Below, one piece after another: positions 16,681 to 25,238 of a stretch of DNA of 64,000 nucleotides; the stretch's first letter is position 1; each line of letters starts with the position of its first letter. The translations under genes and the position numbers were made by a program. Source of the DNA: Sandaracinaceae bacterium (GTDB lineage: Bacteria > Myxococcota_A > Polyangia > Polyangiales > JADJQN01); assembly GCA_016712745.1 (NCBI GenBank), contig JADJQN010000001.1, positions 620,001 through 684,000 of the forward strand, read 5' to 3'. Below the pieces are notes generated by a model. It was not told where the DNA came from. It worked only from the letters and a program-made list of their open reading frames with translations, and did not search any database.

Positions 16681-17646
16681 ATGTCACTGAGCTCCTTCGC
16701 GTCCGTGCCCGTTCTTGTGACCGGGGGTGCCGGCTTCATCGGCTCGCACCTTGTGGATGCACTGTTGGCGCAAGGCGCAAAAGTTCGCGTGCTCGATGAC
16801 CTCTCAATGGGGCGCCGCGAGAATCTCGCTCACTGCGTCGACAAGATCGATTTCATCGTCGGTGACATGCGCGACCGCGAGATGTCAAAGCGCGCGTGCG
16901 AAGGCATCGAGATCGTATTTCATCAGGCGGCGCTGGGGTCCGTTCCGCGCTCGCTCGAGACGCCGGACGCGACGCTCTCCGTCAACCTCAACGGATCGTC
17001 GATCCTGTTCACCGCCGCGCGCGACGCGAAAGTGAAGCGGATCGTGTACGCGTCATCCTCGAGCGTGTACGGCGACAGCCAAATCATGCCCAAGAAGGAA
17101 GGGACCGAGGGCAAGCCCTTGTCGCCCTATGCGGTATCGAAGGCCATGGTTGAACAGCTGGCGGACGTTTTCGCGCGTTGCTTCGGAATGGAATTTCTCG
17201 GCCTGCGTTACTTCAATGTGTATGGCCCGCGCCAGGATCCAGAAGGGCAGTACGCTGCAGTGATTCCGAGGTTTTTTGCAGCCTGTGCGCAGGGAAAGCA
17301 GCCCGTGATCTTTGGCGATGGGCAGCAAAGCCGCGACTTTACCTACGTAGGCGACGTGGTTCGCGGAAACCTCCTCGCGGCGCAGGCGCCCAAGGATGCG
17401 TGCGGGAGCGTCTACAACATCGGAGCGCAAGGTTCGATCACCGTGAAGGATCTCGCCAACACGATCATTCGTCTCAGCGGCCGCAAACTCGAACCCAAAT
17501 ACGTGGATGCTAGAAACGGCGACGTGCGTCATTCGCAGGCTGACGCGACGCGTGCGTTCGAAGCGTTCGGATTTCAGGCAGAGACGACGATGGAAGACGG
17601 TTTGCGCGTGACCCGCGACGCCTACCTGAAAGGCGGCGCTGCGTGA
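16681..17646 (+). CDS. UDP-N-acetylglucosamine (uronate) 4-epimerase, WbpP-like
   Basis: A 321-residue extended short-chain dehydrogenase/reductase with GGAGFIGSH at residues 15-23, the serine of the SSSSVYGDS segment and Y150/K154 in SPYAVSK. The FHQAALGSVPRSLE segment at about 80-93 and YFNVYGPRQDPEGQYAAV further on are typical of UDP-GlcNAc/GlcNAcA C4-epimerases (WbpP, Gne type). It would interconvert gluco and galacto HexNAc (or their uronates) using bound NAD+. The stop codon overlaps the GTG start of neuB by 4 nt, indicating translational coupling. Position directly after the dehydrogenase suggests a UDP-GalNAcA branch. Confidence 0.9.
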   Translation: MSLSSFASVPVLVTGGAGFIGSHLVDALLAQGAKVRVLDDLSMGRRENLAHCVDKIDFIVGDMRDREMSKRACEGIEIVFHQAALGSVPRSLETPDATLSVNLNGSSILFTAARDAKVKRIVYASSSSVYGDSQIMPKKEGTEGKPLSPYAVSKAMVEQLADVFARCFGMEFLGLRYFNVYGPRQDPEGQYAAVIPRFFAACAQGKQPVIFGDGQQSRDFTYVGDVVRGNLLAAQAPKDACGSVYNIGAQGSITVKDLANTIIRLSGRKLEPKYVDARNGDVRHSQADATRAFEAFGFQAETTMEDGLRVTRDAYLKGGAA

Positions 17647-18690
17647 GCTCGTCGTTTGACATCGGCGATGTGCGCGTGGGCATTGGCGCGCCCACGTTTA
17701 TAATTGCCGAGATAGCGCAGACGCATGACGGCAGCCTGGGAGCTGCCCACGCGTACATCGACGCGGCGAAGAAAGCCGGCGCGTCGGCGATCAAATTTCA
17801 AACGCATATCGCGGACGCCGAATCCACGCCCGGCGAGCCATTTCGCGTGAACTTCTCGAAGCAGGACGCAAGCCGTTACGATTACTGGAAGCGCATGGAG
17901 TTCACTCACGAGCAGTGGGCCGGATTATCCGCTCACGCGCGCGACGCCGGCATCGTATTTCTATCGTCGCCCTTTTCGTTCGAAGCAGTGGACTTGCTCG
18001 AAAGCATTTCGATTCCGGCATGGAAGGTTGGGTCAGGAGAGATATTGACCGCGCCAATGATCGAGAAGATGGCGAAGACCAAGAAGCCCCTGCTCTTCTC
18101 CAACGGCATGGCGACGTGGGGTGAGATGGACGCTGCGGTAAGTATCGCGAAGAAACACGGCGCACCGTTTGCATTTTTCCAATGTCGAACCGCATATCCA
18201 AGCACAGCCGAACAGGTCGGGCTAAACGTGCTTGAGGAGTTACGCGCGCGCTTCAACTGTCCGGTGGGCCTCTCCGATCACTCCGGGCACCATCTACGCA
18301 GGCCTTGCGGCCGTGGCCCTCGGCGCAAACCTGCTCGAGGTTCACGTCACCATGTCGCGCGAATCTTTTGGACCAGACGTTCCGGCATCCATCACGACGA
18401 GCGAGCTTGCTACCCTTGTCGACGGCTCTCGATTCATCACTACCGCGCTTGCCAATCCGGTCGACAAAGACGCGAGCATCGCGGAGCTCTCGCGTGAGCG
18501 CAGCATCTTCACTAAGAGCGTGGTTGCGGCCCGCGACTTGGGCCAAGGCCACGTCATCACAGAAGCAGATCTAGCGTTGAAGAAGCCGGGCACTGGAATT
18601 CCCGCGGCACGTTTTCATGATCTGGTGGGTAAGCGTCTACGCAACGCCGTCGCTCGCGACGTGTTTTTTTCGGAGCAGGATTTCGCATGA
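17643..18690 (+). pseudogene. neuB: nonulosonate synthase NeuB/LegI, split by +1 frameshift
   Basis: The gene starts at GTG 17643 overlapping the previous stop, and the first part (to about 18285) reads as NeuB: IIAEIAQTHDGSLGAAHAYI, AIKFQTHIADAESTPG, the PAWKVGSGEI segment and LSDHSG. At 18282-18288 (CTCCGGGCACC) the frame shifts; the continuation TIYAGLAAVALGANLLEVHVT and the C-terminal SAF antifreeze-like domain (SVVAARDLGQGHVI, KKPGTGIPA) lie in the next frame and end at 18690. Removing one C restores a 348-codon protein of normal length. NeuB condenses a 6-carbon N-acyl sugar with phosphoenolpyruvate to make a nonulosonic acid. Whether this is an assembly error or an inactivated gene cannot be told from this sequence. 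Confidence 0.9.
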
Positions 18691-19862
18691 CGTCGCGTCG
18701 AAAAGTTTGTGTCGTGTTGGTGGATCGAGCGAACTACGGCCGCTTGAAGCCGGTGATGCAGGCTATTCGCGAACGTCCATCGCTCGAGCTGCAAGTGCTT
18801 GCGGCGGGCACGATGGTCCTCGAGCGCTTCGACTACCCGGTGCGCGTGGTACGCGACGACGGCTTCGATGTGCACGGAGAGATCTACACAGAGCTCGAAG
18901 GTTCGACGCCGACCACCATGGCCAAGTCGATTGGGTTTGGCGTAAGTGAGTTCTCGAGCGAGTTCTCACGCCTGAAGCCCGACGTCGTTTTGATCATCGG
19001 CGACCGGTACGAAGCGCTTTCGGCTGCGCTGGCTGCCGCATATATGAACCTCACCATCGTGCATCTGCAAGGCGGCGAAGTCAGCGGCTCGATTGACGAG
19101 AGCGCGCGTCACGTGATCACGAAGCTAGCTCACTACCATTTTCCGGCAACTGAGCGCTCCAAGGACTTCATCCTGCGCATGGGCGAAATGCCTAGCACCG
19201 TGCTAGGCGTTGGATGTCCAAGCAGTGACCTCGCACGCACCATTGACCGCAGCGTGCCGTCGGACGCGTTGAACGCGCGCGGCAGTGGCGCGCTCATCGA
19301 CCCAAACAAGCCCTATTTGCTCGTGCTTTTTCATCCCACAACCACGGAGTACGGCGGCGAGCGCGCTCAAATGGAAGCGGTGCTTGGCGCCCTCGACGAG
19401 GTCAAACATCAGACTTTGCTCCTGTGGCCCAACATCGACGCGGGCGCTGATCACATCAGCAAAGCCATTCGCGTTTTCCGCGAGGCGAAGAAGCCGAGCT
19501 GGCTGCGCGCTGTCACGAATCTGGCGCCGGACGTCTACCTGCGTGTTCTTGCCAACGCTGCGTGCGCGGTCGGCAATTCGAGCAGCTTCGTTCGTGACGC
19601 CGGCTACTTCGGCACCCCCATCGTTCTGATCGGCAATCGCCAAAACTTTCGGGAGACCGATCTGCACGTGACTCGCGTGCCGCCTGATCAGGCAAACGTC
19701 TCGAAAGCGCTGAAAGCGCAACTGGGCCATGGCCGCTATGCGCCGAGCACACTCTACGGCGATGGTCACGTCGCCGAGAAGGTCGCCAAAGGACTCGAGT
19801 CCCTTACGCCCTACACTCAGAAGCATCTCTCCTACGTGCAAGAAGCCCCGAAGGGCAGTTAG
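18687..19862 (+). CDS. neuC: hydrolysing UDP-sugar 2-epimerase, NeuC/LegG-like
   Basis: A 391-residue GT-B fold enzyme that would hydrolyse and epimerise a UDP-N-acetyl sugar: UDP-GlcNAc to ManNAc (NeuC) or UDP-diNAcBac to the 2,4-diacetamido mannose analogue (LegG). Visible landmarks are VLVDRANYGRLKPV near the N-terminus, VVLIIGDRYEALSAALAA, the LQGGEVSGSIDESARHVITK stretch, and NSSSFVRDAGYFGTP for the UDP site. The ATGA overlap with neuB (18687-18690) shows coupling. The companion cytidylyltransferase gene lies 26 kb away at 46175. Choice between Neu and Leg pathways is open; the PglF/PglE/PglC-like genes at the right end favour the legionaminic reading. Confidence 0.9.
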   Translation: MTSRRKVCVVLVDRANYGRLKPVMQAIRERPSLELQVLAAGTMVLERFDYPVRVVRDDGFDVHGEIYTELEGSTPTTMAKSIGFGVSEFSSEFSRLKPDVVLIIGDRYEALSAALAAAYMNLTIVHLQGGEVSGSIDESARHVITKLAHYHFPATERSKDFILRMGEMPSTVLGVGCPSSDLARTIDRSVPSDALNARGSGALIDPNKPYLLVLFHPTTTEYGGERAQMEAVLGALDEVKHQTLLLWPNIDAGADHISKAIRVFREAKKPSWLRAVTNLAPDVYLRVLANAACAVGNSSSFVRDAGYFGTPIVLIGNRQNFRETDLHVTRVPPDQANVSKALKAQLGHGRYAPSTLYGDGHVAEKVAKGLESLTPYTQKHLSYVQEAPKGS

Positions 19863-19866
19863 CAAA

Positions 19867-20058
19867 GTGCCGAACGCACCGACGCCCAAGGGCATAGTGA
19901 ATGGCGCGCGTAAAGCGGTTCGCGAATCACTGAAGTCCGTTAAGCGCCGGAGCTTCCAACTCGAGAACGAAGCTCATCTCCTGCGCCTGCGCGTCAGCAA
20001 CCGATTGCAGCGCGCGCTCCTAACGCGCCGCACGCGGGGCGAGTGTTCGTTGTCGTGA
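19867..20058 (+). CDS. short basic ORF, possible displaced N-terminus of the next gene
   Basis: A 63-codon frame starting at GTG 19867 (AAGGG about 12 nt upstream) has protein-like character: alternating basic and hydrophobic residues forming a probable amphipathic helix (KAVRESLKSVKRRSFQLENE, then LLRLRVSNRLQRALLTRR). It ends by overlapping the start of the deacetylase-like gene. A single missing base near 20036-20042 would fuse it in frame with the VFVVVNIDTEGP start of that gene, giving a 425-residue protein. It may instead be a small separate protein. The GTG at 20043 has no well-placed ribosome-binding site, which favours the fusion reading. Confidence 0.4.
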   Translation: MPNAPTPKGIVNGARKAVRESLKSVKRRSFQLENEAHLLRLRVSNRLQRALLTRRTRGECSLS

Positions 20059-21143
20059 ACATCGACACCGAGGGGCCAACGACAATCCGGCACAACAAGG
20101 ATTGGGACGCGGTTCGCGGCGAGGTCGCGAGCACGACATCAGCCTCGTTTCGGGCCCGTTTCGCCGACTCGAACGGCCGCCCGGCGGTGTTCAACTGGTT
20201 TGTCGTGCACTGGATTGCCGAGCACCATCGCGGCATCGGCAGAGACGTAGGCTTTCATCGCATTCTCGATGAATACGTGCCCCGCGTTGCCGACGCGCGC
20301 AAAGCTGGCTTTGAGGACGAGCTGCACTGGCACTACCACCATGTGCACCTCAACGACGAGTACGACAACCGCAACTGGCTCGACACGCCGATGTACGACG
20401 AAATCATTTCCCGCGTCCTTCTAGAACGGGACTATTTCCCCACCTGCTATCGCGCTGGCAATACATGGGAAGACACCGCCGCGTCGCAATGGCTCGAGCA
20501 GTGGATCCCGTTTGACTTCTCAAACCGCTCGCCTCAACGCGGATTCAATTTCGATTGGTCGAATGCCCCGACGGCTTGGAGCATCTACTCCCCGGATACT
20601 GTGGACGTCCAGCGCGAAGGCACGCAACGAAGAGTGATGGGTCGCTCGATTTCAATCGAGAACGGCTGGTTTCGGCAAGAAGAAGTCGAGGCGGCATTCC
20701 TGCGCGCGCGCGGCGGCGAAGACAGTTACGTCTCGTTCTTCACGCACGACTACAACGAGATGACTCGCTACATCGAGGAGGGCCTCTCGCTCGTTGCCAA
20801 GGTCGCGCGAGAATTCCCGGAAGTAAGCTTTCACAACGTTTCTGCCCTCGAAGCCATGCGCCAGCTGAGTCACCGCGAGATCGGCTCAGAGCTGCGCCTC
20901 TCATGTGAGAAAACCAAGACCCACGTCGACCTTTGGGCGAACCAACCCATTTTCAATCCCTACCCCTGGATCGCGGTCCGGCGCATGAGCGGCGAAGTTG
21001 ATCGCTTGATTCCCGAGCGTTTGCACGTTCCCCGCCCTACCTGGCGCGTGCATTTATCGACAATGCAGGGCAGCCCGATTGTGCAGGCGGCGGCAGCGTG
21101 CACGACCCCCGAAGGTCAGAGTACAGTGCTGCGCCTCCTTTAG
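20043..21143 (+). CDS. polysaccharide deacetylase-like protein
   Basis: This 366-residue protein resembles the glycoside hydrolase/deacetylase (NodB-like) superfamily. The N-terminal strand ends in VNIDTEGP, corresponding to the aspartate motif; a histidine cluster ELHWHYHHVHLND matches the metal-binding motif, CYRAGNTWED resembles motif 3, and FFTHDYNEM lies at the last motif position. These suggest a metal-dependent deacetylase acting on an N-acetylated sugar, but the spacing differs from classic NodB, so activity is uncertain. No signal peptide is visible, so it may be cytosolic and act on a nucleotide sugar or lipid-linked intermediate. GTG 20043 is the only start in frame after a stop at about 19941; see the small ORF upstream. 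Confidence 0.6.
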   Translation: MFVVVNIDTEGPTTIRHNKDWDAVRGEVASTTSASFRARFADSNGRPAVFNWFVVHWIAEHHRGIGRDVGFHRILDEYVPRVADARKAGFEDELHWHYHHVHLNDEYDNRNWLDTPMYDEIISRVLLERDYFPTCYRAGNTWEDTAASQWLEQWIPFDFSNRSPQRGFNFDWSNAPTAWSIYSPDTVDVQREGTQRRVMGRSISIENGWFRQEEVEAAFLRARGGEDSYVSFFTHDYNEMTRYIEEGLSLVAKVAREFPEVSFHNVSALEAMRQLSHREIGSELRLSCEKTKTHVDLWANQPIFNPYPWIAVRRMSGEVDRLIPERLHVPRPTWRVHLSTMQGSPIVQAAAACTTPEGQSTVLRLL

Positions 21144-21173
21144 CCGAGGCGTTGAAAGTAGAACGGAAGAATC

Positions 21174-22229
21174 ATGGCGAACTCCCACAACGACATCTTC
21201 GAATTCGAGCAAGTCGATAGCTGCTGCCTCTGCGGCAGCACGTCACAGCATGACGCGAAAGGCTCTTCGTGGTTCGGCGTAGGTTTTTCCTACTGCGTGT
21301 GCAACAGCTGCGGCCTGAAGTACATGCGCCCGCGGCCGACGACCGCGAGCTACGAACGCTTCTACAAAGATCAATACTGGCAGCAGAACATGCAGGGCGC
21401 CGGCTACGCGAGCGACCTCACCTACAACGACACCGAACAGGATCAGTTGAAGCTGCGCATGCCCAAGTACGAGAAAGCCTACAAGATCGTCAAAGAGCAC
21501 TTGCTCGAGACGTGCAAGGTCGACAAGAATTTGCGCGTACTCGAAGTCGGATGCGCCTTTGGCTTCACACTCGAGTGGTTGCATCGTGACTACGGCTGCA
21601 AGGTCTACGGCCTCGAACCGTCGACGGAAGCGATTGCGCGTTGCGAGTCAGCTGGCGTACCGATTGTTGCGCGCACGGCCGAAGAGATGTTCATCAACCC
21701 GAAGCCTGTTAGCGAGGACAAGAAGTACGACGTCATTCTCCTTCGTCACTGCCTCGATACATTGTCGATGCCCGTCGAGGTAATGAAGGGCATCCGTGCG
21801 TATCTCGCCGACGGCGGGCTGCTGCTCATTCACTCAGTGAACGTCGAGTTCTACGACGCAATGGACCCCTATCATCCCTTCCTTTACAGCCCCGACACTG
21901 CGCGCCGCTTGATGGCGCTCGCAGGTTTCGATGTGTTTCGTCTCGACTGCTCGCCCTCGCCGATTGATCACGACACGGCGGTCTCCATCGTAAAGCCAAG
22001 CTATCAGCAGGCGATTTTCGCCCGTCGTGGCGACGCTCGTAAATTGCCCTTGCCCAATACCAACGCTCTCGAGGTGATGACAGTTCACGACCGCGGCAAG
22101 CAAGTGATGGCGTGGGCCAACCTGGGCGGCAAGGACCTCGTGCGTCGCCTCGCGTTGAAGAGCGCCGAAAAGTCGCGCCAGGTCTTGGAGAGCGCAGCTC
22201 CGCCGGCCATTCGCGCTCGCATCGCATAG
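21174..22229 (+). CDS. class I SAM-dependent methyltransferase with zinc-ribbon N-terminus
   Basis: A 351-residue protein with two CxxC pairs near the start (C17/C20 and C43/C46), characteristic of the sugar C- or O-methyltransferase group that carries an N-terminal zinc ribbon, then the SAM-binding motif VLEVGCAFGFTLEWL near residues 120-135. The rest is a Rossmann-type domain with an HSVNVEFYDAMDPYHPFLYS segment typical of carbohydrate methyltransferases. It probably methylates a sugar of the glycan or a deoxy-sugar nucleotide. ATG 21174 follows the deacetylase gene by 30 nt, with an AGAACGGAAGA purine-rich leader as ribosome-binding site. Confidence 0.85.
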   Translation: MANSHNDIFEFEQVDSCCLCGSTSQHDAKGSSWFGVGFSYCVCNSCGLKYMRPRPTTASYERFYKDQYWQQNMQGAGYASDLTYNDTEQDQLKLRMPKYEKAYKIVKEHLLETCKVDKNLRVLEVGCAFGFTLEWLHRDYGCKVYGLEPSTEAIARCESAGVPIVARTAEEMFINPKPVSEDKKYDVILLRHCLDTLSMPVEVMKGIRAYLADGGLLLIHSVNVEFYDAMDPYHPFLYSPDTARRLMALAGFDVFRLDCSPSPIDHDTAVSIVKPSYQQAIFARRGDARKLPLPNTNALEVMTVHDRGKQVMAWANLGGKDLVRRLALKSAEKSRQVLESAAPPAIRARIA

Positions 22230-22249
22230 TACGTACGCCCAAGCCGCGC

Positions 22250-23743
22250 ATGATCAAACGCCTCAAGGAGTTGCTGGGAGACTCTCTCGTTTATGGCCTT
22301 GGCTCCGTGCTCGAGAAGGTCGGCGGGTTTATCCTGCTGCTCTTCTTTGCCAACCTCCTCACACCGAGCGACTACGGTGTGCTCGGCCTGCTCGCCTACA
22401 TGGACATGGCGTTTGAAGCACTCTCCTCCTCCGGAATGCGCAGCGCGGTATTCCGCGAGTTCGCGCTGGCCGACACGCTCGAGACCAAACGCCGCGTCGT
22501 GAACACGGCGATCTGGGGAGTGCTCATCGGCGGAGTCATCATCGCTTCGATCGGCATGGTCTTCGCGCCAGAGATCGCCGAGCTAGTCACACAGAACCGC
22601 GGCTACGCAAATCTCGTGCGCGTGGACTTCGCCGCCTGCATCGCGAGCGCGGTGTCAGCTATCCCGATGCTTGTCTTGCAGGCTGCGCGCCGTTCGGTCC
22701 CGTTCGCGTCGATCAACTTTTCAAAGTTCGTGCTCACTTCTGCGACCACCGTATTCTTCATCGTTGGTCTCAAGTGGGGCGTGTGGGGACCGATTCTCTC
22801 GGTCGGCCTATGGAACGTCGTCTATGCGACATTCCTCGTCGCGAGCCAGCTGCGCGAGTTTGGCTTCGAGATCCACTGGCCAACCTGGAAGCGCATGTTC
22901 ACATATGGCTTTCCTTTTATGCCCTATCGCCTCCTTGCCGTCGCGAACACGGCATTTTCCACGTACATGGTTGCAAGTCTGATGGGCGTGCGCTCGGCCG
23001 GCATCTACCAGGTCGCGGCTCGCTTTGCCTTGCCTCTCGGCTTCGTCGTGGATGCGATCACGCAGGCGTGGTGGCCGTACAAGTTTCGCATTTACAAAGA
23101 AGAAAAAGATCCGGCCAATCTCTTTCGCACAATCACAACTTCCTATCTCGCGATGACGACTTATCTCTGGGTCGGCACAGCCATCTGGGGTCCGGAAGTT
23201 TTGCGCTTCGCGATTCATCGCGTCGAGTATCACCCTGCGGCCTACGTGATTGGATCCATCGCGCTCGCGCGGTTGATGATCGGCGTGTATCAAATGTTCG
23301 GAACGGGCATCGAGCTCGGCGACAATGCCAAGCCGATTGCACTGGTCAGCCTCGCCGGTCTACTTGTAGGCCTTGGGAGTTCGTTCGCGCTAATCCCCCT
23401 GTGGGGCGCGACGGGCGCAGCAATCTCGGCAAGCCTTGGCGCATTTGTAATGACCGTGGTCATCTTTCAACTTGGACAGGCGCGCATTCGCATTCATCAC
23501 GACTGGCCCGCGATCACAGCAATCGCCATCGCTTCTGCGTCATGCGTCTTCGCCGGTCACGAAGTCCTCTCCATAACATCGTTCTGGCGGCGAATCCTGA
23601 TCGATGTGGCCCTAAGCCTCGGATACCCGTTGCTCGTGGTCTTGATTCTTGCCGCGTCGCGCACGCAGCGCGAGCGGATGCGCGCTCTCTACGATCGCGT
23701 GCAAGCCATTCGTCGCAAGCGCCGCGAACCTAGCGTCGCGTAA
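22250..23743 (+). CDS. Wzx-type polysaccharide flippase
   Basis: A 497-residue polytopic membrane protein of the MOP/PST superfamily. About a dozen hydrophobic segments are visible from residue 15 on; the N-terminus has the typical VYGLGSVLEKVGGFILL and LTPSDYGVLGLLAYMD segments of Wzx flippases. It would move undecaprenyl-linked repeat units across the inner membrane. ATG 22250 lies 20 nt after the methyltransferase stop. Its end overlaps the convergent SGNH gene by 14 nt. The O-antigen polymerase/ligase homologue at 48350 and the sugar transferase at 61202 would be its functional partners. Confidence 0.92.
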   Translation: MIKRLKELLGDSLVYGLGSVLEKVGGFILLLFFANLLTPSDYGVLGLLAYMDMAFEALSSSGMRSAVFREFALADTLETKRRVVNTAIWGVLIGGVIIASIGMVFAPEIAELVTQNRGYANLVRVDFAACIASAVSAIPMLVLQAARRSVPFASINFSKFVLTSATTVFFIVGLKWGVWGPILSVGLWNVVYATFLVASQLREFGFEIHWPTWKRMFTYGFPFMPYRLLAVANTAFSTYMVASLMGVRSAGIYQVAARFALPLGFVVDAITQAWWPYKFRIYKEEKDPANLFRTITTSYLAMTTYLWVGTAIWGPEVLRFAIHRVEYHPAAYVIGSIALARLMIGVYQMFGTGIELGDNAKPIALVSLAGLLVGLGSSFALIPLWGATGAAISASLGAFVMTVVIFQLGQARIRIHHDWPAITAIAIASASCVFAGHEVLSITSFWRRILIDVALSLGYPLLVVLILAASRTQRERMRALYDRVQAIRRKRREPSVA

Positions 23744-24896
23744 GCGCGTCGAGCAAGTGCAGTCGCACAGCTTCGCGAACGATGGCCGCGCCCAAGAGTG
23801 CGTGACCTGGCTGAGCAAAATGTGAACGATCAACCGTGTCCGCCTCCCAGCCCCAATGTTGATTGGGTACGACATGGGATAGGTCGATGTAGTGGGCGCC
23901 AACTTCATTGAAGTCACGCTCGATGCCCGCGAACGTTGACGCTTCTTCGGCTGTGTCGACGATGGGTGGCGCATCGCTCCGCTGAGGCACTCCGTACGCG
24001 AGTACCTCCGTGCCGCGTTCTCGTAGGAGACGCACCAGCACGTGCAGTGCAGAAAGGTTGATCGCGCGTTCGCTGACGACCGGCGGCACGCGGCGAACCT
24101 CAGCGTCTGCGTGCGTCATCAACGAATCCACGGCGTACGAAAACCGACGCAGCATGTAGCCCCGCAACTGAGTGTTGCGACCGATCAAGCGAATGTGTTG
24201 ACCGAGGAAATCCATCAGGCGCTCATCCCACGTATCCGCATGAGCGCGCGCTCCATCGGCGTCCGCTTGATGCGACGCGCGCGTGATTTCGGCATGTATC
24301 AACGCGCGCAAAGCAGGCGAAGCTCCTAGGTCCGCACGTGCCAAGGTGCGCCGTGCGCTCGCTGCGAACTCGCCCTCGCGCAGGGCGCTGCGAATGTCTT
24401 CGCGAATCGAATTATCGAGCGCGATGTTGCGGTAGGAAAGCCCAATGACGACGACGCGCGGCGCGGGACCGTGGTCGAGCGCGTACGCGAGACGCAGCAG
24501 CATCTCAACGGGCAAGAAGTTCGGATATGACAGGCGGAGGAAGAACGCCTTTGATCCGCGCGGCAGGGTCTGCTCGGTGCGCGTCGCGATCTGATCGATC
24601 AACGTGACGCCGGGGTCTTCCAGTAGAGGGGCGCCGCGGTGACGGCCCGGCAAGGAATAGGTGTGCGAATTGCCCAGCAGCCAAAGCTCCGGATCGCCAG
24701 TGCGCCGGGGAGCGATGGACGGGTGCCTGGAAAACTCCTCCACGTTATCCGCTCGCCCGGGTGGGCGGCCAGAGACACCGATGGGTTGCGTGTACGCGCG
24801 CGCAATCAGTTCGCAGCCCAGCAGCACAGCAAAACACGCGCCGCAGACCACGAAAAAGCGAGAAAAAGTCGTACGTTGCAGACCAGGCTCGGCCAT
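23730..24896 (-). CDS. SGNH-hydrolase-like membrane-anchored protein
   Basis: A 388-residue protein (start at ATG 24896; a further ATG lies at 24914) with a basic N-terminus and one hydrophobic segment at about 14-36, so it is probably anchored with its catalytic part in the periplasm. The SGNH block I motif occurs as GNSHTYSL, and a C-terminal DRSHFAQPGH segment could supply the Asp-His pair. Residues between include a Gly/Pro-rich linker and helices. Similar proteins O-acetylate or deacetylate exported polysaccharides (AlgX/AlgJ, PatB type), but I cannot say which direction. It is convergent with the flippase gene and overlaps it. Confidence 0.65.
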   Translation of the reverse strand: MAEPGLQRTTFSRFFVVCGACFAVLLGCELIARAYTQPIGVSGRPPGRADNVEEFSRHPSIAPRRTGDPELWLLGNSHTYSLPGRHRGAPLLEDPGVTLIDQIATRTEQTLPRGSKAFFLRLSYPNFLPVEMLLRLAYALDHGPAPRVVVIGLSYRNIALDNSIREDIRSALREGEFAASARRTLARADLGASPALRALIHAEITRASHQADADGARAHADTWDERLMDFLGQHIRLIGRNTQLRGYMLRRFSYAVDSLMTHADAEVRRVPPVVSERAINLSALHVLVRLLRERGTEVLAYGVPQRSDAPPIVDTAEEASTFAGIERDFNEVGAHYIDLSHVVPNQHWGWEADTVDRSHFAQPGHALLGAAIVREAVRLHLLDALTRR

Positions 24897-25238
24897 GAGC
24901 TCGCTTTGTAGCATGGCTGTCCTCAGCCGCTCATCGGTGTCGGCGGATGGCCCACACGTTCAGAGAAAACGCACGCTTCGTAGGTATTTCGTACGGTCGC
25001 CACTGATCGTTTTGCGTGTTTGGTCGTATGAATGTGGTATCACCGCGAGGGCTAGATTCGTTTCACCCCTACGGGTATTCAGTAGTTGAATGGGCAGCCG
25101 TTTTTGAGCAACAAGATAGCTGGCAAGATAGCTGGGAGCAGTCCGTCCATCACTTGCAGCGATTTCTGACGGAATGTAAGTTCCGCGAGTTTTCGGGCGT
25201 AACTTGTGGCGAAACGCCGCGAGCGAGGAGGATCAGTG
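24897..25238. other. divergent intergenic region
   Basis: About 340 nt separate the SGNH-like gene from the repeat lipoprotein gene. No protein-like frame is visible. It contains a 12-bp direct repeat at 25112-25135 and AT-richer stretches. A TTGCAG at 25154-25159 is a weak -35 candidate without a good -10. It presumably carries promoters for both genes. A strong GAGGAGGAT ribosome-binding site lies just before the lipoprotein start. Confidence 0.55.
25112..25135. repeat. 12-bp perfect tandem direct repeat
   Basis: CAAGATAGCTGG occurs twice in tandem with no spacer, about 105 nt upstream of the lipoprotein start. It could be a regulator-binding site or simple slippage product. Confidence 0.6.

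Noticed and set aside
22774..23733. 319-residue plus-strand alternative frame
   Set aside because: Arg/Ser-rich and unstructured; the flippase frame explains the region.
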